A DNA stretch of 64,000 nt. Source: Hsuehochloa calcarea. Its lineage: Eukaryota > Streptophyta > Magnoliopsida > Poales > Poaceae. Below the pieces are notes generated by a model. The model was not told the DNA's origin. It searched no databases and was given only the letters and a program-made list of their open reading frames with translations. How positions within the stretch are numbered: position 1 is the stretch's first letter; each line of letters starts with the position of its first letter. The translations under genes and the position numbers were made by a program. The stretch covers positions 28,057,385-28,121,384 of the forward strand of contig CM070594.1 of the NCBI GenBank assembly GCA_036346395.1. Direction: 5' to 3'. Below, piece by piece: positions 55,831 to 64,000 of the stretch.

Positions 55831-57016
55831 TTCTCTATAGATGATGAAACCATTTTAAAAGAAAAAGAAAATGAATTGGTTTTCAAAGGATTTAGATTTG
55901 GAAATCTTTACTTGGTAGATTTTTCTTCAAACGATTCTTACTTTAAAACTTGTTTAATTGTAAAAACGTCTTTGGGCAGGTTATGGCATAGAAGACTAGG
56001 TCATGTGGGCATGATCCATCTCAAAAAACTTTTCAAACATGAGTTAGTTGTTGGCTTGAATGATGTAAGGTTTGAGAAAAATAGATTATGTAGTGCTTGC
56101 CAAGCCGGAAAGCAAGTTGCAAATTCTCATGCTACCAAAAGTATCATGTCAACTTCTAGGCCATTAGAACTCTTACACATGGATTTGTTTGGACCGACAA
56201 CTTATAAGAGCATCGGGGCAATAGCTATTGTTTAGTCATTGCAGATGATTACTCAAGATATACATGTGTATTCTTTCTACATGACAAGGCCGAAGCCTTC
56301 GACATTTTCAAAAACTTTGCAAAAAGGGTTCAAAATGAATTTAATTTTAAAATTAAGAAAAATCGTAGTGATAATGGCTCCGAGTTCAAGAACACAAAAA
56401 TTAAAAATTATTGTGAAGAACTTGGAATAAAGCATGAATTTTCAACAACCTACACTCTCGAGCACACTGGAGTTGTAGAAAGGGAAAATCGAACATTAAT
56501 TAAAATGGCTAGGACAATGCTTGATGAATACAATACTTTAGATAGTTTTTGGGCGGAAGCTATTAACACCGCTTGTCATGCCATAAATAGTATTTATTTG
56601 CATCGCCTTTTGAAAAAGACTTCTTACGAGCTTTTGATTGGAAGAAAACCGAACATATTTTATTTTCATGTATTTGGTTGCAAATATTATATCTTGGAAA
56701 AGGGTGTTCGTCTTTCAAAATTTACAAGTCGATGCGATGTTAGTTTCTTGTTTAGCTATTCGTCAAATAACAAAACTTATCGTGTTTTTAATAAAACTAG
56801 TGGTATAGTTCAAGAAGAGATAGATGATTTGGATGATGTAGGTAATGAAGCCTTGAGGGAAGAAATGAAGAACATGCAAATTAGAGATATCAAACCGAAA
56901 GAAGATCAAAATGCTTCATTATCTTCCACACAAGTCGAACCTCCTACCACTTCCTTTACAAATCAAGTCGACATTATAGGAGAAGATATCAAGGAAGATA
57001 ATCAACTATCCAACTA
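55831..57016 (+). pseudogene. Integrase of the SIRE-type copia
   Basis: The zinc-binding part is RLWHRRLGHVGMIHLKKLFK then CSACQAGKQ (about 55978-56115). The catalytic core follows with LLHMDLFGPT (first D), a broken stretch 56230-56500 that still shows the second D in SDNGSEFKN (frame 3), and the glutamate in VVERENRTL. From 56505 one frame runs MARTMLDEYNTLDSFWAEAI, YELLIGRKPNIFYFHVFGCK. The end is the acidic linker to 57016. Frame changes at 56235 and near 56450 inactivate it. Confidence 0.82.
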
Positions 57017-58684
57017 ACCACCAAGAGTTCACAATGCTATAGCAAAAGACCATCCAATAGACTAAATATTAGGTGACGTGAGTAAGGGTGTTCAAACTCG
57101 TTCTCGTGTTGCTTCGTTTTGTGAACGTTACTCTTTTGTTTCTTCTATTGAACCAAAACATATAGATGAAGCACTAGTATATCCGGATTGGGTGAACGCA
57201 ATGCATGAAGAATTAAACAACTTTGCCTGAAATGATGTTTAGACAATGGTGGAGACCCAACGAGTACAATGTGATTGGCACAAAATGGGTCTTCCGCAAC
57301 AAACAAGATGAAAATGGAGTTATGGTAAAAAACATGGTAAGGTTAGTCGCTCAAGGGTATACTTAAGTAGAGGGTTTAGACTATGATGAAACTTTTACAC
57401 CCGTGGCTAGGCTTGAGTCTATATGTATATTGCTTGCCTTTGCACCAAGCTTTGATATTAAGTTATTTCAAATGGATGTTAAAAGCGATTTCTTGAATGG
57501 TAAAATAACCAAACTTGTATATGTTGAACAACCTCCTGGTTTTGAAGATCTTAAGAATCCTAATCATGTGTATAAAATCTCCAAAGTGTTGTATGGCTTA
57601 AAGCAAGCTCCTAGAGCATGGTATGAGCGCCTTCGAGATTTTTTACTCTCAAAGGGATTCAAAATTGGGAATATTGATACAACTCTATTTACTAAAACAA
57701 TTAATAATGATTTCTTTATATGTCAAATTTATGTTGATGATATCATATTTGGGTCTGCTAACCAAAATTTTTGCAAGGAGTTTTGCAATATGATGTCTAA
57801 GGAGTTTGAAATGTCTATGATCGGATAGCTAAGCTATTTTCTTGGACTTCAAATCAAACAACTCAAGGATGGCACATTTATTAGTCAAATGAAGTATATA
57901 AAGGACTTATTCAAGAAGTTTGGCATGGAAGATGCAAAACCCATCAGAACTCCAATGGCAACCAACGGTCATCTTGACCTTAATAAGGGAGGTAAATCGG
58001 TAAATTTAAAGCTTTATAAATCTATGATTGGTAGTTTTCTTTATCTTATCACATCTAAGCCTGATATCATGTTTAGTGTTTGCATATGTGCACGTTTTCA
58101 AGCAACTCCTAAAGAATGCCATGTGATGGCCGTAAAAAAAATTCTAAGATACTTGAAGCATTCCTCTAGCATTGGCTTATGGTATCCTAAAGGTGCAAAA
58201 TCCGATTTAATTGGATATTCAGATTCTGACTATGCGGGATGTAAAGTGGATAGAAAAAGCACCTCCTGAAGTTGCCAATTTTTAGGAAGATCTATAGTTT
58301 TCATGGTCTTCCAAGAAACAAAACTCCATAGCCCTTTCCACCGCCGAAGCCGAATATGTATCCGCTGGAAGTTGTTGTGCACAATTATTATGGATGGGGC
58401 AAACTCTGATGGATTATGGATTAAAATTCGATAAAATGCATGTTTTGTGTGATAATGATAGTGACGTGAAAATAGCTAGCAATCTAGTCCAACACTCAAG
58501 AACCAAACACAGAGATATACGCCACCATTTCTTGAGTGACCATGTAAGCAAAGGTGATATTGAGATTAGTCATATTAGGACTGAGGATCAATTAGCGGAT
58601 ATTTTCACCAAGCCACTAGATGACGGTCATTTTTGCAAATTGAGGAATGAATTAAACACCATAGAATATTCTAATGTTGCTTGA
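57017..58684 (+). pseudogene. Reverse transcriptase and RNase H of the SIRE-type copia
   Basis: RT begins about 57180 (YPDWVNAMHEELNNF) with a frame change near 57235 and a stop at 57364. From 57403 it reads LESICILLAFA, KLFQMDVKSDFLNG, YGLKQAPRAWYERL and the catalytic YVDDIIFGS near 57730. A TAG at 57826 interrupts before LGLQIKQLKDGT. RNase H follows: ILRYLKHSSSIGLWYPKGAK, LIGYSDSDYAGCKVDRKSTS, stop at 58267, then AEYVSAGSCCAQLLWM, NLVQHSRTKHRDIRHHFLSD and FTKPLDDGHFCKLRNELN. Catalytic residues are mostly kept. Confidence 0.88.
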
Positions 58685-59611
58685 ACTAATGCCTCATGCA
58701 CATTGTTATTCTTTAGTGTTTTTTGAAGCTTTCAAGAAAAAATATTTTAATTTTTTTTAAAAGGGAGATATATGTTGATTAAACTTATGTTCCAGATAGA
58801 CATTAGTCTCTAGAATGCATAATGATCCTGAATGATACTTATTTGATTGCAAAACTAAGGATCATTTGCATTTTTCTCAAAATCCAATCTTTATTCCCTA
58901 AGTTCCAGAATTTTCGGAACTACCGAAATATATGCCATGGTACTACCGAGCTGTAGTACTATTAGTGTGTAGTCAACGGTACTACCGCACCCTGGTACTA
59001 CCGGCGTATAATCTGCGATACTACCACATCAGTTATACATGCATTAACTGCTCTCTCTCAGGTCTTTATCTCTTCTCGGTCCCGAGCGGACCTACCGCAC
59101 CCATTCAGTTTCCTTTCTCTTGGTTCCTCTCTCCCCCACCGAAGAGCATTCAAATCTCCACCGAAAATCCTCAAATTTCCTCAGGTTTTCGACGATTCCG
59201 GTTTATTTCTTGCATCCTTAGTGTTCTTCTCCCTCGATTCTCAAGGTAAAATCCTTATCAATCCTCGTTTTGCCTTGTATTCAAACCCTAGATCTCAAAT
59301 TAGGGAAAATTTAGAATGTGGATGATTTTGTGCGATTCTTTTGGGCAAAAGTGAAAATTTAGTGTCCTATGATGTCTACGCGTCTATTTCATGGATTCAA
59401 TCCATAAAAACCACTGAAAAATCGACTAGATTGCATGCCCTAAGATCGATTCTCGAAACGCGGTACTACTGCTCGTCGTGCGCGGAACTACCGGCACTTG
59501 AACGGTGGTACTACCGATTTTCCCGACAAAACAGAAAGATCACTCCATTCAAAATTAAACCTAGTTTTGTTGATCAATTGTTCCTTTTGTAATCCATTTA
59601 CTCTACTTGAA
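58685..59611 (+). promoter_or_regulatory. Spacer with iterated motif and probable 5' UTR intron ahead of the extra ORF
   Basis: At 58915-59110 and 59455-59520 the motif GGTACTACCG and variants recur at least eight times, the same motif as in U3 of the LTR. After it comes a CT-rich stretch and a donor-like CTCAAG|GTAAAATCC at about 59244-59246. An acceptor-like run ending CTTGAAG lies directly before the ATG of the extra ORF at 59612. Whether this works as an internal promoter or as a splice region is inference. Confidence 0.45.
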
Positions 59612-60913
59612 GATGCCAAGAATAAGGATCGCCACCCGCAAATCATGTGGCCGCCCAAGGGGTCAATCGTCTTCTGGAGCTCCTGATTATGTTTCAGAAG
59701 AACGCCGGAAAATAAGTGAAGACAGAGGCAAAGGTCCTGCTACCACTGATTCTAAACATGAAGAAAGTTCAACTGGGGCAGGCACTGAGTCTGATGATGA
59801 TATGGGAGAACTAGCTGAGAAGCATATAAACTCGATGACTATCACAGCAGATGAGTATGCCATCATGCATCATCGCAACCAGTTTGTCCTTCCTATGTCA
59901 TCTAAAAATCCTAAATTTCACATTAGCTTCCAAGAGTTGGTCTATGAGTAGTTGTATGGAGAAAATAGACAGTTTGCTGACCGCAAATGGCTTAATTGGC
60001 CACATCTGAATACCTTGGATAAATATGAAGGAACATACTGCCTCTTTCAGAGAGCTGGGATTCCTGATCTAGTCACACTCAAGTGCGATTACGATGAATA
60101 AATAATCAAACAGTTTTATGCTACTCTGTATATATCTCTAGAGTTCAATTATCTTGCATGGATGACAGGGACCGCTTATCTGGATTGCTCACGGAGTGAG
60201 TTTGAGCTTGCCTTGAGAACAGAGTCAGGAAACTATGAGAAGATATATGACAAGCGCGCTCTTCTGGTTCTTGCCTGGACTGAGTACTATGATACAAATG
60301 TCAGATTTGTTCCAGGAAAGATAGGAGGTCTCCTACCTATCCCAAGCCTAGTCAACATGATAATCAATCACACAATTCTCCCCGAGAGCGGAAACTTTGA
60401 TGCCATCAGAGGGCATGCCTGGAATATCATAGATCATATCATGCATGGAAGAAAGTTTGATGTGATTGATGTCATCATTAGGGAGATTGCATTATCTAAG
60501 AATGATCGAGTTAAGAGGATTAACTATGCACCATGCATCATGGCTTTGATCATTCGAAAGACTGGGTATAATGGAGGTTTGGGATCAGTCTACAAGCCAT
60601 ACAAGCCACGTGAGGGACCTCCCATACCTGCAGATGTTCGTGCACATAATCCCCCAATGGAGGCTGCACAAGAAGCTGCACCAGAAGAAGAGAAGTCTCA
60701 ATTTCTCAGATCTACTCAACCATTATGGAGATTAAGAACACCCATCAAGAGATGCGAACCTTCCAGCAAGAATTTCAATTAGAAACCAACAATAGGCTAA
60801 CGGCTTTGTCAGAGAGTGTGACAGCACTAGAGCAAGCCATATTGACTCCAAATCGGTATGGAAGACGCCGTCTCCACACGCCTCCAAGAAGCAATCAAGA
60901 TTCGGCTGAGTGA
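59612..60913 (+). pseudogene. Extra ORF after pol in the SIRE-type copia (putative plant transposon protein)
   Basis: Starts MPRIRIATRKSCGRPRGQSS, with an acidic, serine-rich N-terminus, then a folded-looking region with FHISFQELVYE, WLNWPHLNTLDKYEGTYCLF, LEFNYLAWMTGTAYLD, LAWTEYYDTNVRFVPGKIGG and INYAPCIMALIIRKTGYNGG. It resembles the 'putative plant transposon protein' domain common in grass genomes. The C-terminus (frame +1 from about 60720) is predicted to coil: EMRTFQQEFQLETNNRLTAL. Stops at 59949 and 60099 and one frame change interrupt it. SIRE-lineage elements of other plants carry env-like ORFs at this place. I see no signal peptide or membrane segment here, so an envelope role is not supported. 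Confidence 0.65.
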
Positions 60914-61323
60914 TCTTTTTGGTACTTTGATGCCAAAGGGGGAGATTAGTTTGGCTAAGTTGGGCTATTTGTTATATCATGCTATTTTGGATACTTGTAA
61001 TATGTAATAGTCTAGTATAAACTTTGTCGTATTGTTTGTTAAAACTTGATACTCTATATATCTCTTGTTGACTTTGGTATCATGATTTGAAATGTTGATC
61101 ACTCTACCTTTCCTTCACGTATATGGGCTTGCAAATTCTTTTCAATTTATATGCACATCTTTAGGGGGAGCCTTCTTTGTAATAATCTTTACAAGCGAAT
61201 AATTTTCATTCTCACCTATGCTTATTGTGAGAATTATTTTCATCATAACAAGAATATACAACTTCTCATAACAAGTGGTATATTCATCTTTCTCTCTTTT
61301 TAATTAGGTTGTCATCAATTACC
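60914..61323 (+). other. 3' untranslated part of the SIRE-type copia
   Basis: AT-rich sequence with the typical SIRE-type words 'aaagggggagatt' (60945) and 'ttagggggagcc' (61161). No gene. Confidence 0.6.
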
Positions 61324-61338
61324 AAAAAGGGGGGAGAT
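61324..61338 (+). other. Polypurine tract of the SIRE-type copia
   Basis: AAAAAGGGGGGAGAT directly before the TGAAAGC start of the 3' LTR. It is the plus-strand primer for reverse transcription. Confidence 0.75.
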
Positions 61339-61403
61339 TGAAAGCATCTAGGTCCTTAAAAATTATTTTGGTAATTAATGACAATATATGAATATGGGAC
61401 TAA
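61339..61403 (+). repeat. 3' LTR of the SIRE-type copia, first part
   Basis: 65 bases matching 52004-52068, ending in ACTAA, where a solo LTR is inserted. Confidence 0.85.
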
Positions 61404-63458
61404 TCAGAACACCTCAAATTTCAACATGAACCTAGAATGCTACTAAAATAACAAGGTAACAAATACAAATCTAAGACACTACAATAAATTTCGGCAGAAC
61501 CTCCTTTGTATAACTAAGTTTACCGGAGATTCCAACAGATGCATATAAAATTATCACTATTTCAACATCCAAAGTTCATCGAAGCATTCATAAATAATCT
61601 ACTCAGCTAAAGCATAAGCAAGCATAATTAAAATTTACCACTCACATTATTACAAATAAACCAATGCATTCAAGTATAGCCAAAGTTAATCCTTAAGCAG
61701 TTTGCTTGTTATTAAGGTACGGTCTAAATGATAATCATCTTTTAAAGAATGTGTGGTAGTGAGTGCAACCAAAGCAACCCTACTCCCTCCCATGCATGCC
61801 GTCCGCAAATGAGGTACCTAAAAAACACAACATCAGCAAGAGTGAGTCCAAGACTCAGCAAATTACAAATAGTAAGATAATAGCCAACGCAACTGTAATT
61901 AACATCGTCCATCCACAAAACCCAATAACAAATATGTCTCATGCTTATGCGATGCAAACTGTTCAAATGCACTTTTCTTTCTCTCTTTTGCATATACTCA
62001 GATTATGGAGTGTGCATCCGTCGATGCACATCCATGCATGTGCCTTCTAGCACAGGGACCTTAGCCCATACTCCACGAGTATGGGGACCTAAAAGCCCAA
62101 CATAATCATGACGGGGACCTCAATCAATGCTTGGTCACCACGTGACCATGCCTCCAATATGATATCATGATGCACATGATCAACACTTAAATCATCATGC
62201 ATAAATGAAACTTACTCATACTACTAGCATTCGCGACCATTGACAACCATAACATTCAAGCATCCATGATTAACACAATATACTCATAATATAGTAATCA
62301 GGAACAAACGATCATGAACAATTTACCACTACTGCACTTGCCTGTTTCTTTCTTTCCCGCTACGGTACACGAAGAAGCAACCTTAGTGCCTTTACTTCGG
62401 AACTCCACCTCCTACACAAGCATAACGGTAACAATAAAAATGCTGAAAGAGGACTCCGTTTACACCCCTTAACCCAGCCCCTCAAGACCTAGGATTCGAA
62501 TAAGAAATATACTCAATTCTACCGACGGTCTAGCAGTAAGCCTCACAGAACAGCAGAACGAAAAACATCATAACTTTCACTACGAAACTCGGAACAGGGT
62601 GATCTTGGTCTCTCTGGAACCATGACAGAACCGTCTACGAAAACCTAGTTGGGCAAGTCTCCTGATTCGGCACTCTGTTGACCCTAATATTCAGGTGAAG
62701 TTCTCTGTCTTTACAATCTGACAGTCCGAAAACAGCGACGGTCTAAATTCCATAACTTTTGATTGGAAACTCTTAAAGTTGTGTTATTTATCAACTTAGA
62801 AATCTTTCAGAATTATCTACAATATTCATTTTGGGTGGAATTTCTGATTCGGCCTCTAAATAATTTCTATTGGCTAGATAAGACAATCTACCAAATCACG
62901 TTAATTCTCCTGGACAGTCGCGGTAAAACTATCATAACTCCTAAACCGTAAGTCCAAATCGAGTGATCTCGGTGCAAAAAGAAAGATAAAACCGAGGGCT
63001 ACAACTTTATAAGAGGTGGATAGATCAAAAAATGAACGCAACTTACTCAAATCTGACGAGCAACAGCGTTGAACAAAATCAATCTGCTGTCTCCACTTGG
63101 CCGGCCCTCCAACCGTCGTCGCCTCGCCTTCCCTCCAATGGACCGCAGCAAGGACCTTCGCCGGGGAGGGTGGTGGTGATGTGGAGGAGATGGTGGTGTA
63201 GGGGAGAAGGTGGTGGTGGCACACGGCAAGGGAAAGGGGGTGGCGGCTCAAAGTGGGGGAGGAGGAGGGAGGGTGGGGAGTTTAGGGTTTGGGGGGTGGG
63301 AACCCCCCCTTTTTGGCCGGCCACCACATGGCGGCTCAGGCCCAGGTTGTCGAGGATTTACAGAAAACCCCTTCTCTTTTCAGGAATTTCTACTCATTTA
63401 ATTGTCTTTTCTCCTCCCGGCTATTTTATAATTACCCGATTCAATTCCGGAGTATTAC
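61404..63458 (-). repeat. Solo LTR (2.05 kb) inserted in the 3' LTR of the SIRE-type copia
   Basis: ACTAA occurs on both sides (61399-61403 and 63459-63463), while the 5' LTR has the uninterrupted site 'gggattaacttg'. On the minus strand it begins (T)GTAATACTCCGG and ends GGTGTTCTGA, so the termini are imperfect and the target duplication is 4 or 5 bases depending on the first T. It has a GC-rich part (63080-63350) and an AT-rich remainder, like the other long gypsy LTRs here. Long ORFs at 62901-63463 on both strands are compositional. Confidence 0.75.
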
Positions 63459-64000
63459 ACTAACTTGTTTATTGAGTATTTAAAAGGTTTGATTCCAGTG
63501 GTGAATACAACATTTTGGACATGCATGCTAAAGATTCAAAGTCAAGGTACAAGTAGTCTATGATACTTTTTTTATTTTACCGGTCTAAGGTGAAAAAGTG
63601 GAAGACCGGATTATAGGTTAATTACCGTACTATTAAGAGAGTTCATGTCTAGTAGCTCGATAGCATGTTCTTGTGAAAATGGATCAATCTAGGATCATGC
63701 ATGCCCACAGAACTTGTTTTAAAAGCCAATCTTGTTTTCTGATAATAATTGGTAGTATCGATGTATTGTCGGCGGAACTACCGCACTGCGGTATGACCAG
63801 CGTTCCCATGGCGGAACTACCGCAGCTTGAATGAACCAAAAACCTATATATGTATTTTCCAGAGAGACACCTTTTTGAGTTTTATTTGCTCTCTTGGAAG
63901 TGTGGTAGTACCAACGTTCTCTGAGGGAACTACCGCAAGTAGGTTGTACCGAGCAAAAGGGCGGAACGTTTTTTTTACAGAACGGTGCTTCTCGAGTTTG
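63459..64000 (+). repeat. 3' LTR of the SIRE-type copia, second part, cut by the window end
   Basis: Matches 52064-52610 of the 5' LTR, including the first members of the CGGTAGTACC cluster (63770-63950). It runs off the right edge. Confidence 0.88.

Larger units (their letters stand above)
52004..64000 (+). mobile_element. SIRE/Maximus-type Ty1-copia with extra ORF, right end outside window
   Basis: The 5' LTR (52004-53557) starts TGAAAGCATCTAGG and is followed by primer site TGGTATCGAGC. Gag, protease, integrase, reverse transcriptase and RNase H follow in copia order (53612-58684). A spacer and an additional ORF (59612-60913) come next, then a polypurine tract and the 3' LTR from 61339. 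The 3' LTR is interrupted by a solo LTR (61404-63458) and continues to the window end. The long LTR, the gag type and the extra ORF after pol fit the SIRE/Maximus lineage. Stops and frame changes show a dead copy. Confidence 0.85.

Noticed and set aside
59612..60913. Calling the extra ORF of the SIRE-type copia an envelope protein
   Set aside because: No signal peptide, transmembrane segment or cleavage site is visible. Only the position and a C-terminal coiled region resemble env-like ORFs, so no envelope function is claimed.
62901..63483. ORFs rich in glycine, proline or arginine at 62901-63483
   Set aside because: They are inside the solo LTR at 61404-63458 or cross its right boundary, with no conserved motif.

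Overview
The window is plant nuclear DNA, almost certainly from a grass of the rice genus (Oryza). It has intron-bearing genes whose exons I can splice by eye, GT-AG junctions, GC-rich exons beside AT-rich introns, and dense nested LTR retrotransposons with plant-type primer sites. Two host genes are supported, both on the minus strand: a sucrose-phosphate phosphatase (SPP; coding exons 22557 down to 9957) and an L-type RS-domain cyclin (50180 down to 43827). From memory, rice SPP1 and CYCL1-1 lie close together on chromosome 1, which would place this segment; I could not verify that.

Layout. 1-1372: inverted-repeat element and AT-rich tandem repeats. 1378-9358: a complete minus-strand Ty1-copia element with paired LTRs and a 5-bp target duplication, holding a foreign plus-strand copia fragment. 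9957-24985: the SPP gene. Its intron between coding exons 6 and 7 has grown to about 10.5 kb through a gypsy remnant, a gag-only copia with an internal palindrome, and a minus-strand copia interrupted by a gypsy 3' end and LTR. 25955-42310: an LTR element (B) holding a large Tat-like Ty3-gypsy element (A). A has gag-pol on the plus strand and a spliced antisense gene on the minus strand, the latter split by a 2.9-kb solo LTR. 43827-50180: the cyclin L gene. 50842-64000: a gypsy LTR fragment, then a SIRE/Maximus-type copia with an extra ORF after pol; its 3' LTR carries a 2-kb solo LTR and runs off the right edge.

The two host genes are not functionally linked: one makes sucrose, the other acts in transcription and splicing. 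Everything else is transposon-derived and mostly dead. Both host genes carry small deletions in conserved coding sequence (one in SPP, three in cyclin L). Since many transposon ORFs show similar 1-2 base losses, residual assembly error must be weighed against real gene decay.

The most unusual structures are the palindromic gag-only copia inside the SPP intron, the antisense gene of element A with its own TATA box next to the 3' LTR, the palindromic 10-bp motif shared between the SIRE-type LTR and the spacer before its extra ORF, and a GC-rich filler sequence recurring at four breakpoints in one copia fragment. I found no CRISPR array, tRNA, rRNA or prokaryote-like operon.
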